This document shows positions 38,605 to 49,538 of a stretch of 64,000 nucleotides of DNA, piece after piece. How positions within the stretch are numbered: the first letter of the stretch is position 1; every line of letters begins with the position of its first letter. A model generated the notes under the pieces. It was not told the DNA's origin. It made no database searches and was given only the letters and a program-made list of their open reading frames with translations. A program made the translations under genes and the position numbers. Source of the DNA: Sesamum alatum (taxonomy: Eukaryota > Streptophyta > Magnoliopsida > Lamiales > Pedaliaceae); NCBI GenBank assembly GCA_034509735.1, contig JACGWO010000006.1, positions 2,371,001-2,435,000 of the forward strand. Direction: 5' to 3'.

Positions 38605-39113
38605 GGGTTAATTACATTTAAATCCCCTTTAAAAATGTAAAATTATATTTTTTCTTAAAAAAATAAATAAATAAATTACACTTACATCCTCTTCAAAAAT
38701 CCTTAGTTTACACCACCCATTCCATTAGAATTTGAACAAAAGATGCCGATGTGAGCAAAAAAATGACATAACCTTTCAATTTTGCCCCTTATTTAACATT
38801 CTCATGTAATAATTTTGTAGTTATAAGGAAAAAATTGTAATGATATTGACCTCATTCCATATATATATATATATCATATTTATCCCCTTATAAGTACAAA
38901 AAAAATATACATAAAAATATTAAATAATTTATAAAATTAAAAATTTATGTAATTCTTTTTTCTTATATCACCATTTTTTCCTCCAAACCCTAACAGAAGA
39001 GGATTAAGTGTAAATAGAAAACTTTCGGAGAGAATGTAACGATAATTTCAAAATTTTTCTCGAAAAAAAAGTATAATTTAATATTTTGAAAATGAGTTTA
39101 AGTATAATTAACC
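38605..39113. mobile_element. MITE, 509 bp, same family as 18904-19350
   Basis: The left end GGGTTAATTACATTTAAA and the reversed right end GGTTAATTATACTTAAA pair. No convincing target duplication was found because both flanks are TA-rich. The interior shares blocks with the 18.9-kb copy (ATTTTGCCCCTTA). Confidence 0.65.
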
Positions 39114-39709
39114 ATATATATTTATATGCACACTTGTCGTATGGGCTTCAGTCTTATGTATATATCTCCCGTTTCCAGTCATCTTCGTTGGAGTCAAATA
39201 ATGCGTGACTTTGACTTTCTTCAATAAACTTTTAGCACCAAATGCGACCACGCATTAATCGCGTTTGTGTATGCTACTTTTTTAATTAACAACTACTCTA
39301 ATAATTAATTAGCAACTCTTATCTGACCACAATTAAATTATTTATAAATATTGTACAAATCAATATTTCCCCTTAATTCCCAAGTAATTGACATCAAGAA
39401 TTTCACGTGCCAGAGGTATCGTATATTTATGATGCCTTTTTTTTTAAAAAAAAAAAAAAAGAAATAACGATGTCTTAGTCTAGTAGTTAAATTTGAGATC
39501 TTATGAATAAATTCAAATTTTATCAGACGTGTGAGAATATTGATGTAATTATGTAATCATTATTTTTTAAAAAATAAAAAAAAGCTCATTATTATTTAGT
39601 AATTCTTGATATAGAAATTGTTGAATTAGGAGCTGCCATTGAAAAATGGTACAGCTAGGATGAGTTGACAATTTATCAATGAAATTTGGTGTAATTTTCA
39701 TAACATGGC

Positions 39710-39741
<32 letters not shown>

Positions 39742-39777
39742 TGTTGTGTATATAAATTCTCACGTAGTTATATTATA

Positions 39778-40199
39778 AGGTAATTACAATTATCTTTTCA
39801 ATCTAAAATTTTATATAATTATAAAGATTTTCTTATTATTTGAAAAATTATAACTACCCCGCAAATGGAAAATAATTATGTAATCCTAGAAGGTGGAGTA
39901 GAAATTTTGAGAAAATATAAACAAATCTGAGATTGGGTAAAGTAAATAATCCATAGAGCGTATCAGTCCATAAAAATATCTTAGAAATTATAAAAAAATA
40001 TATAAAATTATAATTCATAATCTAAAAGGGCATTTTGGACAATACACCATAAAAATTGAATGAAAATCTAATGGTGGATAACATAATTGACTCCTTGTTA
40101 GATGGACGCTAAAATCAAAGAGGTATTTATAGTTTCTCAAACAATAAGAAGATATTTATAATTGCATCAAGTTTCAGAATCCGTAACTTTAATTTACCA
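39778..40199 (+). mobile_element. Mutator-type MITE family A-like, 422 bp
   Basis: Flanked by a perfect 8-bp match ATATTATA (39770-39777 and 40200-40207). The ends read AGGTAATTACAATT and, reversed, TGGTAAATTAAAGTT. The interior keeps the family A cues TTATTTGAAAAATTATAA near the left and GATGGACG..TTTATAGTTTCTCAAACAATAAGA near the right, but it is diverged. Confidence 0.6.
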
Positions 40200-40555
40200 A
40201 TATTATATTTAAATAAATAATTTATACGAAATACCAAATAAAACAGGACTATTTTTAGTAATAATAAATTCAGATATATCATATATCCATACATATACAT
40301 ATAATTCTTATCATGAATCCAAGACTTCACACCACCAATAAAATCTAAAGCAATATTTAGCACAGTTGGAATCCTAACATTAATTATTTTTGGAATTGAT
40401 AAATTTGAAAGTAGGGATTTCAAATCCCTGATAACAGATCTTATTAAAAATAATTTTAAATTCTTCTACCCACATTTTGAATTATATCTTATGAGATATT
40501 AATTGATTTCAAATTTTATTAATATATAAAGCCGTTCAAATGACTTTCTTTTTTG

Positions 40556-40755
40556 AATTGAAATCGATCAATTTTATTAATCAAAAGTAAAGTGATTACA
40601 TTCAGTCCCGTCAGCTATTAATATCGAACAGAGACAATTACAAACGATCAAATCTATAATATCACATAAACTAACACTTAACTATTCCATCAACAAATCA
40701 TACCTACTATACAGTAGAAATAACAACAACCCACGCAAGGTTCGTACCCATGTCG
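40556..40755 (-). repeat. Dispersed retroposon-like repeat, copy 2
   Basis: About 190 bp matching 19500-19690 (shared: TTATTAAT.GAA, AGTGATTACA, CAGAGACAA.TACAAACGATCA). The minus strand starts near GGTTCG and ends in TTAATAAAATTGAT. See copy 1 for interpretation. Confidence 0.4.
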
Positions 40756-41656
40756 TTCAAATGACTTTCTCTAATAATTACTTCCTTCAAATTAAAATTA
40801 TTCCATTGAAATATAGGATAAGGATCTTGCAAGAAGAAGTCGATCAATTATAATAATAAACTCGATTTATGCAAGGAGAATTTAAAAACTCAACTACTAC
40901 CAATATTTCCTGAAAATGACAAAAATCAACGGACGTGATATCATCTCCACTCCAGTTGCAGCAGCTTCAACTTATGTGGGCTTATATTACACTTCTCCAC
41001 GACTAACCCAAATCCCACAACAGGAGTGTGTATCTCACCGTCCGTTAATTTATGATGAAGAAGGGGTTTTTTATCCTATATTTTTAACACGGGAAGTTTT
41101 TAACAATTTCTTAATATCACAGGGGACAAAAATGCAATTTATCCATTAATATAATAAATAAATAATCGATCGAAATTGAGCAAAAAATAATTGGTGGAAG
41201 AAACTTATTGAAGAAATAGTTATCTTGTTCGATAAATAAATATATTGGAGGTATTTTAGTCAATCAATATTATGACAACCCAAAGTAGTTATTTCAGGGA
41301 GTCGAACCTTAATAAACACTATAGATACATGTTTTTTCTAATTATATAATTTCATGTGAACAACAAACACTAAAATGATCGGATCCACATCAAATACATA
41401 ACCCAAAAAAAATAATCAAAATAAGAAAACCCATATGTTGTATTAAAAAAAGTGAGGCAGTATGGATGAGAGTGATGATGTTGATATGGATTGGCACATC
41501 ATGATGGACTTTATGTGCATGAGATGAGAGGATCAATAAGTCATAATTGGATGTCCATCCATCCAATAATTCTAAGTCTTCATTTTCAACTAAGATGATG
41601 GTGTGGTATGGTATGGTATGGTATGGTTGGTAGCCGCCACTTTATGGTTAATAATA

Positions 41657-41899
41657 TGGGGGAGTTGCAACGGGCTCCTTTAAAGTTTGTCATAATTATA
41701 AATATTCTCACGTTGTTTGAAAAATTATAAAATATTCCCTTAAAAAATGACCGTCTGACAAATACTTTCTCGTGATAGTCTATTGTAGGGGTATTTATTA
41801 AACGATCGTTAATTTTATAGAAGTATTTATAATTTTTCAAATAATGAGAGAATACTTGTGTTTATGATAATTTCAGGAAAACTGATTGTAATTTACTCT
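41657..41899. mobile_element. Short MITE, family B, degraded
   Basis: About 240 bp with CATAATTATAAATATTCTC and TTTGAAAAATTATAAA near the left, and the inverse phrases near the right. It is the same short family as 48117-48300 (partial) and 63475-63753. The target duplication is unclear. Confidence 0.5.
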
Positions 41900-42771
41900 A
41901 ATATTTACATGTATGGGCCATCACCATATGTGGAAAAATGAGGGGATTTGAGTTGAGTGAGCCCTCTTTTGACATGCATGTAATGTAAATTGTGTGTGGG
42001 CTTGACTGATGTTGTAATTTGTCATCATCTCACTTGGTCTTTGTGACCAAGTAAAAGATGATGATAAGTTCATTGGGTAGAAAGAATTTTGAGGGATTTT
42101 TTGGACTTAATGATGGGTTAGATTTAATAATCTTGATCACTTATAAATGAAATAATTATGATTATACTCTTCTTTTTAACAGAAAAATGATCAAGAACTC
42201 CCACGGACAAATTTATGATGTTTATGTATTATTACATTATTTTATTTGAATTGGACGATAATGTTTCTACTTGAATATCTAATTTTCAGAATGGTGACTG
42301 TAGTCATCTGTATTTATATTAATTATATATTATAATATTTTCCCTGCTATTTTTGCTATACACAAATCAACAAAAGTAAGCAATTCACTTGGAAAGTGAT
42401 TACAGTGCATTAAAAGTGAAGTATAAATATCTCCAAAAATAAGTCTTATAAGTTTTCCATAATTGCATGATCATGCAAGACTTCTTAATCGGAGACTTGA
42501 CTAACTATTACTTAGTTGTCAAACACCAACGTTGTTGTACCAATTATATGTGTTGGGATTCTTATCAAGAGATCTGACGGGCCTAAACATATGTACGAAT
42601 CTGTGAAAATTGTATCTACATGATTTATTGTATAATTGGATCGATTCAGCTAGACCTACATAAGAATATTGCTTAAGTCTAGTGCAAGGGAATGCAATAG
42701 GCTAAGATATTGATTCTTGGGACTGTGAAATAACACCCCTATTTTCCTATTTGATCCGGAAAAAAATAAAA

Positions 42772-43179
42772 GGGTAAACTACAACCACTTTTTCTAAGGT
42801 TTGGATTAATTATAATATCATCGTTGTTTGAAAAATTATAAATACCCCCTTAAAGTTTGTAATTTTTAACCAAATGTCTGAAATTGATCATTTTGCCCTT
42901 GATTTTTTTTTAAAAAAAATTATAGAAGAATTAGTCAAGGCAAATTTCATTATTGTTCTTATGTGTAAAAAACTTAAGAAACATCTCCTTGCGAATTGTA
43001 GTATAAAAAAATTCAAAAAAGTTTAAGAATTAAATAAAAAAAATCAATTTGCATAAGAGCCTTTTGCTCAATTTACCTATAAAATTGGATGAAAATCAAT
43101 TATTTGTTAGACGGTTACAAACTTCAGGAGGATATATATAATTATGCCAAATCTCAAGAAATGTAGCTGTAATTTACCC
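42772..43179 (+). mobile_element. Mutator-type MITE family A, copy 2 (408 bp)
   Basis: Flanked by a perfect 9-bp duplication AAAATAAAA (42763-42771 and 43180-43188; low complexity, so less telling). The ends are GGGTAAACTACA and, reversed, GGGTAAATTACA. The interior matches 20077-20501 in the same direction, including ATTTTGCCCTTGATTTTT and AAAAACTTAAGAAAC. Confidence 0.78.
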
Positions 43180-43188
43180 AAAATAAAA

Positions 43189-43621
43189 TAATCATCATGA
43201 GGAAGAACATCTTAACTCTTCTACAATTACTTCAAGTGTCAATGAGTTTGAAGAACAAACTAATTGTGACAACAATTATACTTCACTGGTAAGACAGAAG
43301 CCCAAATTGATTTGTTATTAAAGCCCAACAGCTACTTTGTGTTACATTATGAAAGCCCAGGGATCTGGGCACTTACATTATTATCAGAAAAATGAAGTTT
43401 CCATCAGTTGATTATGTTTCTATAATTAGACACTCAAGTCCACATGTTAAGGTTGCATGTGTTTAACGTTTACACTACTTATATAGTACTAATTGAAGAC
43501 CTTAGTTATTGCACTATATATAGTAACCTGAAGCAGTGTCCATGAACATGAATGGATGATATCATCATCAGCCCTTCCAATCCCTCCCCTCTCCATCTCC
43601 TCCTCCTCTTCCTGTCTTCTC
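43189..43621. other. Intergenic DNA before the MADS fragment
   Basis: No gene recognised. A pyrimidine-rich patch at 43570-43625 keeps short frames open on both strands. Confidence 0.4.
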
Positions 43622-43864
43622 CTAATACCGTCTTTGCCAAGGATAATATGCCCGTTTGACCCGGGCGAAAGAGCTAACCCTCCTCTGCAGGTAACTGTCA
43701 ATCAGAGTTTTGACAGACTAGTGGCCAAACGCAAAAACTCTTTCCACTGCCAACTTGACGAGAATCCCTATCTCCTCACCCCAGAGAACGCTGAGTTCAC
43801 TGGCTTTTCTCAACAGTCGAATACCCATTCGACGTTTCTTGAATGTCACTTGTACATTGTTGGC
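43622..43864 (-). pseudogene. Type I MADS-box pseudogene fragment
   Basis: On the minus strand, translation from 43864 gives NNVQVTFKKRRMGI, then KASELSVLWGEEIGI and VFAFGH, which follow the MADS domain pattern of type I (M-alpha, AGL61/62-like) proteins (usual form: LQVTFSKRR.GLFKKASEL.TLCGAE and FSFGHPS). A TAG stop at 43718-43720 follows FGH directly; after it the same frame continues SVKTLIDSYLQRR, as in the family, to a stop at about 43622. The conserved Cys after KASEL is replaced by Trp. No N-terminal start or the first 20 MADS residues are recognisable. It is a broken gene copy, probably a retained fragment of a fast-evolving family. Confidence 0.7.
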
Positions 43865-44256
43865 TGTAGGTGTAGGGGCAATGTCCTTTAAAGGTGAAAC
43901 TGGTGTCCTATATTTGTGTACATCTATTAAGTTCCAACAGGTAATAGTTGTGATCCTAGGCATAAAGTTTTCTTAGAGAAAATTTGTATTGAGTTCTGCG
44001 ACTAAATCGTATAGCATCAATAGCCTGAACGACAGTAATAGCAACCCGACAAAGGAACATAACCAGAAACCAGAAGAGTCACAGAAGAGGCAACCGCATT
44101 TGGCTCCAAAAACTTCAATTTCATTTCAATAATACAAGGTCATACAGCCTGCCATATCATCTCATTTGATGCGTAAGGATCACCATATAGCATAAAAGGA
44201 TGGGGAGTTAAAAAAGAAAAACCTATCTTTACATTTTACTCATCCTCAACCGTGAT

Positions 44257-46176
44257 TCACAATGTAAATGGACTGGGAGGCTGGTAAACTATAGGAACCT
44301 TGGACATGGAGACGTTGCCCGTGAGCACGCTTGGTGCCACACTATCCTCTCCCATCACAGGATCAATCTGTACCACCTTCTCTGGCACAACCTTGTTACC
44401 ATCTACCTTAGCCAACACCTCGAAATGCATCCTCATAGTCTCTGGTTTTGTTCTCCACGCTGGAAAACCCTTGATATCAAAGCCATCGCCTTCTTTGATC
44501 TTCTTCTCAACTCCAAAACCTATCTTTACAAAAGTCTGAGCTGACACATCTGCCTTCAAAAGCTTAAATGAACCCTCTTTATTTGCTTTCGGACCCAGCA
44601 CAGAGGAAAGCAAGGCCTCAAACCCAAGCAAGTTGGAATTTGAACCATGAACGGATGCAACAGGCCATAGTGTGCTGAACCGATCAGGTGCAAGAAGTGC
44701 AGTGGCTTCTCCTTGGTGATCAATTGCTGATATGGTGTCAGCTTCGATGAGTTTCCTTTTCTTTGCAGAGGATAGCTCCACAAGACCAGGTGCAAGGCGC
44801 TTAAGCTTGAGCCGGTTATTAGACGAGGGTGATGACGAGGCAGGGGAAGCGAGTGATGTTGGCCCAACAATGCGAAGGGAAAGAAGAGGGCCATCCTGGC
44901 TGCGGGCAGCACTGCGCAGACGCTCTGCCAGAGCTAAAAGACCCGAAGCAAACCCGTTGCTAGTTCGATTCAGTGGAAGTGGAAGCTCAACTGGATGTCG
45001 CAAGCTAACTGATCTCGCACCCTTAACAGTGACAACAGCACCATCAGCTAACATCACTTTCTTCAGCACACCAGCATCCACATCATGCTGCATGATATTT
45101 TGAACAGAAAAGCTCATCACCAAATGAGAGACAAAGTGTAAACCATCATAAAATTTCCATATACAACTCTTGATTCTCTTCATTAAACCTGATATTGTGA
45201 ACTCAAATAGGAGTATTACGGCGACACGTGTAGGATTATCATGAAAACATTACAAGAAAGTGAATGAAAGAATTCCAGTTTTATGATCTGCTATTACTAT
45301 TTCGTGCCGTCATCCCCTAAACAATTTAGCACTATAGGTTGTTAGTTATATACTTACTCTAAATCGGCACAAGAGCCAACAATTTTACGGGGAAATTCAA
45401 CCAAGGACCCTCCAACAGATATTCCGATATGCTTAACATTGAATGATCCTAATTCACATAGCACACTACACAATGCTGCATACAATATCAGCAAAATGAC
45501 AGATTGAACTTACAGGCAACGATATCCGCATGTCCTTGGCATCCTGAATCCACAGCTCCATTGGACCAGCCAACTGGAAAGGGGCAAGAACCGGCATCTG
45601 ATCATCCAAGTTCTTCCTCTCTACCAAACCATTTTCCTCACCCGGCTTAGCCGGAGGCTCCATTTGAAAAATGGGCAAATCCACATATTCCCAACGGTTC
45701 ACATCCTCCAGCAGCTTAAATGGCAGAACTTTATTATCAATCTCCACATCGAATTCATAGGCCACAGATTTTCCCACCCGGGCATCCCTCAAATCAAACC
45801 CGGATATCTTAACATCATCAGCTTGGAACCCTAATCCCTTCACAATTGCTTCCTTCAAATCCTATCATAAACATCAAACCACAAACACAAAAATTAAAAT
45901 TACACGCGTAAAATCTTTTCCTCTCAGGAAGCTTCACATGATCAGACCAAATTCAATTAAAAAAACTCCACACTGAAATCAAAATCGTCAAATACTGCAA
46001 CACGCACAAAAATTGCAAGTGACGGCGAATTGGGTAGTTACCGAAATGGCTTTGGGATATGGAGGATTGGAATCTTGGGTGGTGGCGACCAAGGCAACCG
46101 AATTGGAAACTTGAATCCCAACCAAAACCAAACAAAACAACGCAGCAAAATCCAGCGATCGTAACCTCAAATCCAT
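44257..46176 (-). CDS. TIN1: TUNICAMYCIN INDUCED 1, ER-stress protein
   Basis: Three exons on the minus strand: 46042-46176, 45514-45861, 44257-45087; joined length 1314 nt, 437 aa. From memory it matches Arabidopsis TIN1 (At5g64510) along the whole protein: PYPKAISDLKEAIVKGLGF, LLEDVNRWEYVDLPIFQ, VLAPFQLAGPMELWIQDA, VDAGVLKKVMLADGAVVTVKG, WRTKPETMRMHFEVLAKVDG and the terminal PPSPFTL. The N-terminus (hydrophobic after MDLRLRSLD) is a signal peptide. The start is the ATG at 46176; upstream in-frame codons lack a better start. TIN1 is plant-specific, induced by the unfolded protein response, ER-located, and reported to affect pollen surface structure; its biochemical activity is unknown. A UPR motif lies about 210 bp upstream. 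Confidence 0.94.
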
Positions 46177-46387
46177 CGAATTCGCAAAAAAAAATGAAAA
46201 TCCTGAATGAATATTCAAGAAATTTGCTCAATTGTTCCGCCGATGACGATTGTGTTGGTGTATTGGGCAGAAACGAAGGAGAAGTGCGTACGGCTTTTGA
46301 ACAGTCCGGTTTCCGTGAGGATTGGAGAATGTGGGGAGAGGAACGTCGGAGATATTTCTAGAATTGTAGTTTGTGTGGAGGAGGTGA

Positions 46388-46395
46388 TGACGTGG
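46388..46395 (+). promoter_or_regulatory. UPRE-like motif TGACGTGG upstream of TIN1
   Basis: TGACGTGG is an exact match to the UPR element TGACGTGR, bound by ER-stress bZIP factors (bZIP60/bZIP28 class). It lies 212 bp upstream of the TIN1 start, in reverse orientation relative to the gene, with a CCAAT at 46406-46410 ten bases away. The spacing does not match a canonical ERSE. A G-box CACGTG follows at 46494-46499. Confidence 0.5.
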
Positions 46396-46578
46396 ATGTG
46401 AAGGACCAATAGGAATTGAGCGACTGATGCGGCCGGTATGTTTTTATTGGAGGAGTGACGTTGATCTTTCATTTTCATGGCGGGGTGTAGGAACACGTGT
46501 TGCAGCGTAAATTTCGGATTAAACGGCGGAGGATTGTAAATAAAACGGCATAAAGATAAAAACTAAATAAATTCAAAG

Positions 46579-46652
46579 TGGCGTCGCCCGGACTCGAACC
46601 AGAGACCTTCAGTGTGTTAGACTGACGTGATAACCAACTACACCACGACACC
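46579..46652 (-). tRNA. tRNA-Val (anticodon AAC)
   Basis: A 74-nt cloverleaf on the minus strand. The acceptor stem GGTGTCG pairs with CGACGCC with one G-U type pair, followed by discriminator A. The D-arm holds GTGTAGTTGGTTATCAC, with an A-box-like TAGTTGG. The anticodon stem TCAGT/ACTGA encloses loop CTAACAC, so the anticodon is AAC (valine, GTT codons). The T-arm CTCTGGTTCGAGTCCGGG includes the B-box GGTTCGAGTCC. CCA is not encoded, as in eukaryotes. A run of T follows on the transcribed strand near 46554-46558. It sits about 400 bp upstream of TIN1. Confidence 0.95.
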
Positions 46653-47115
46653 TCTTGTTTGTCAAAGTTGTCTCTAAACTTTCTATCCATCATATAACTT
46701 TTAATTTTTCTTTTCTACCCAAAGTTATTTTCATTTACAACTAGCTATCGTAGCACGCCGTCCGTACATGCATATAATAAATATATTCTTTTTCACTTTA
46801 AAATATATTATTTTATATTATTATTATTATAAATAAGAGCAAAATATAAACCATTACATCACATTAAAAAAATAAAAGAAAGAAAAAAAAACTAATTTAT
46901 CAATTAATGAAATTTCGAAAGTTAAATAAATTGGTTATATTATCGGTTGAAGGGTATTTTTTGCCTCACAAAAAATGGTACAACGGTGTAAGTAACCGCT
47001 GTTTGTGAGTGTTGAGGGAGTTTTCTTTATATAATAGTATAGATTATACGAAATTTTAATTCTATAACAAAAGTCTTTGGGCTAAAAGTTGTTTTTTTCG
47101 TGTCCATATAAATTA

Positions 47116-47396
47116 GGCATAATTACATTTACCCCCTTAATTTATGGTCTATTTACACAAATTATTTTTATTTTTTTGTGTAATTACATAAACTATCTCT
47201 AACATATAAAAAGTAGAGATAGTTTGTGTAACGATATTCATACTTTTTTAGGAGTTGTATGTGTAATTTTTCAAAACATAGAGATGATTTGTGTAACAAC
47301 ATTGAGATTTCTGATGAACATATGTGTAATTTTTCAAAATATATGAATAATTTATCTAAATAGACTATAAATTAGACGTGTAAATGTAAGTATCCC
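47116..47396. mobile_element. Mutator-type MITE, 281 bp, intact
   Basis: Flanked by a perfect 9-bp duplication TATAAATTA (47107-47115 and 47397-47405). The ends GGCATAATTACATTTACC and, reversed, GGGATACTTACATTTACA pair. It is the intact relative of the interrupted copy at 33610-34235. Confidence 0.8.
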
Positions 47397-47639
47397 TATA
47401 AATTAATATCATTTAAACGATTGTGTTTTACACGTTGATTTAACATAATTGTTGTTCTCTTATAATGTACCCACCTTACGAATGACAATGAGAATTATAA
47501 AAGTTGTTTCGATAATTTTTGAAATGGTAATTATATAATTATATTATTATCTCAATAAATTGAGTTATACATTAATATTCTATCAGTTTAGCAGTATAAT
47601 TAAGAACAATGAAATAATTAAAATAAGCTCATATAAAAT

Positions 47640-47820
47640 GAGGCTCATATAAAGTTTGAGCAGTTTATAAGCCAAAATGCATATTTTTTATGACAAGATA
47701 CATTTTCAAGATAAAATCGTGAGACTCATTTGAAATTTGAGCAGTTTACAAGCCTATTGCGTCTTCTTTATAAGAAGACACATTCTCAAAATAAAATTAT
47801 GAGGCTCATATGAGTGTTTA
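47640..47820 (+). repeat. Tandem repeat, 80-81 bp unit, about 2.2 copies
   Basis: Units begin GAGGCTCATATAAA at 47640, GAGACTCATTTGAA at 47721 and GAGGCTCATATGAG at 47801. Each contains TTTGAGCAGTTTA.AAGCC and ends TCAA.ATAAAAT. A weaker start lies at about 47626. Confidence 0.7.
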
Positions 47821-48116
47821 TCCACCTATACAACAGTTTGTACTTTACAATTTTTATAATTTTATTCATTATAAAATTATTGATCTATTTGATAGAGTTA
47901 AGTATCTTGAATCCAACGTTTGCATGTACAAAATGGTGATTGTCAACTTATTATTATTTAGATGGAAAAGAAAAAATAAGTGAGAAGAATTTAATTATCA
48001 TAATTGTTTTCAAATACTCAATATCAAAATTATTAAAATCTCAAGTAAGAGTAGAACCTTTTCAATATATCTCCATAAAAGTATATAATCATGTCAATTT
48101 CAGAAGAATTAAAACT

Positions 48117-48300
48117 TAGGGTAAATTACAACGGATTCTCATCAGATTTGTCATAATTATAAATATTTTCTAATTATTTAAAAAATTATAAATACTTTCT
48201 AAAATTAATGATTGTCTAACAAATACCTCTGGTAACAACCCATCGTAAAATGTTTGTTAGACAACTATTAATTTTATGAGTATTTATAATTATGAAAATA
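48117..48300. mobile_element. Partial family B MITE
   Basis: Begins AGGGTAAATTACAACGG and carries GTCATAATTATAAATATTTTC and ATTTAAAAAATTATAAATAC, as in the copy at 63475-63753. The right end is missing: sequence stops resembling the family near GAGTATTTATAATTATGAAAA. Confidence 0.5.
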
Positions 48301-49449
48301 TCACGAACCCATACTCAATAGAGACCCATACTATTAAATAATACTCATACCCTACCCAACCCCCTCAAGACCTAATGGGTCTCTAGACCCAATGCCATTA
48401 TTTTGGACCCAGTGTTTTGGGTCCGGGTAGGGTCTAGACCCGATAATTTTTTTCTTTTTTTTTTTTTCTTCTTAATATTGTTGGATAATATTTGATAGTT
48501 TTATTTAAGACAAGATAATTAAAAAAGATTAAATAAAATTTTAGATTAAAATAAAAACGATAAAGTATATTAGATACATATTCAACACAAATTTACTTAG
48601 ATTAAAATCACCAAAGTAAGACGAAATAGATTACTTATTCATATTTGAAGATTATAATAAATGATTATAAAAAAAATATAAAGCTGTGTTTCGAATTAGC
48701 AAAAAATTACTATATCGTTCATTAGATTTATCAATACATTTTTAATTTTTTTTAATTTTCCTTTTTTACATAGAATTTATCAATAAATTCAACATTACTG
48801 AAATCAAATCACAAAAAACTCTTTTTCGATAGAGTTTTTAAAGAATATATCATTTATTATAAAAATAATAATCTAATAAAAATACTAAATTTACATATTT
48901 AATAGCATTCATATTTAATATTATAAAATTTTGAACTTCAATTTTATTACTTCAATCAAACATTATTTCCTATCAAAATATTGGAAAATATACCTAGCAT
49001 AATTAATATATTTATATAACTAGTTATTCAATTATTTATTATTAAAAAAATATACATAGTTAGAATTACATGATAAATATTTTTAAGATGTCTTAAGCTT
49101 TCTAGATTTGTTTACTTGAATTTAGATAGATTGATAAATAATAATTCAATTAAAATAAAAAAAATAAAAATATTTTTTTGGGTCCACATTGAGTACATAG
49201 ACTCATGGATCTTGATGGGCAGAGACCTTACCCAGGCCCAATCTATATATTTTTAATAGATTTGCATCTGGATTTGAATTTTGGTCTAATTATATTCATT
49301 TAGTCTGTGTCTTTAAATTGATTTATAAGTCTGAATAGGGTCTTACCCTACCCATTTACATCCCTTTATCCGAAAATATTAATAAGCACAAAGAGAAATA
49401 TAATACTAAAATGAAATTGAAAAATAGTACAAACTATCAAAACAGAAAA

Positions 49450-49497
49450 TGGGAACCAATAAGAGGTTCCCATTTGGCGTCTGTGGAACTATTTAAA
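49450..49497 (+). promoter_or_regulatory. PPA6 core promoter with TATA and an inverted repeat
   Basis: TATTTAAA at 49490-49497 lies 42 bp before the start codon, so the 5' UTR would be very short (about 10-15 nt), or another start is used. Just upstream, TGGGAACC (49450-49457) and GGTTCCCA (49465-49472) form a perfect 8-bp inverted repeat around a CCAAT. Confidence 0.4.
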
Positions 49498-49538
49498 ACA
49501 CAATAGTACAGTGAAGCTTTTTCTCTCAGCCGACGGAA

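Larger units (their letters stand above)
46700..49489. other. AT-rich intergenic DNA between tRNA-Val and PPA6
   Basis: No genes. It contains the MITE at 47116-47396, an 80-bp tandem repeat at 47640-47820, a partial family B MITE from 48117, and GGGTCTAGACCC-rich segments at 48.3-48.45 and 49.18-49.37 kb related to the hAT-type repeat at 20.6 kb. The DNA between these last two may be one decayed 1.05-kb element. Confidence 0.5.

Noticed and set aside
40916..41149. 77-codon frame with an ATG
   Set aside because: No domain, no splice or promoter context, AT-rich repeat-like DNA; judged to be chance.
43556..43891. 111-codon plus-strand frame
   Set aside because: It overlaps the minus-strand MADS fragment; its Ser/Pro-rich sequence is the complement of a purine-rich coding strand.
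44556..45103. Overlapping frames on both strands across TIN1 exon 3
   Set aside because: The TIN1 frame matches its family throughout; the others are shadows.
46475..46693. 72-codon minus-strand frame
   Set aside because: It covers the tRNA-Val gene; the openness is incidental.
47640..47820. Regularly spaced repeats that could recall a CRISPR array
   Set aside because: The units are adjacent 80-bp tandem copies with no unique spacers, and the genome is a plant nuclear genome.
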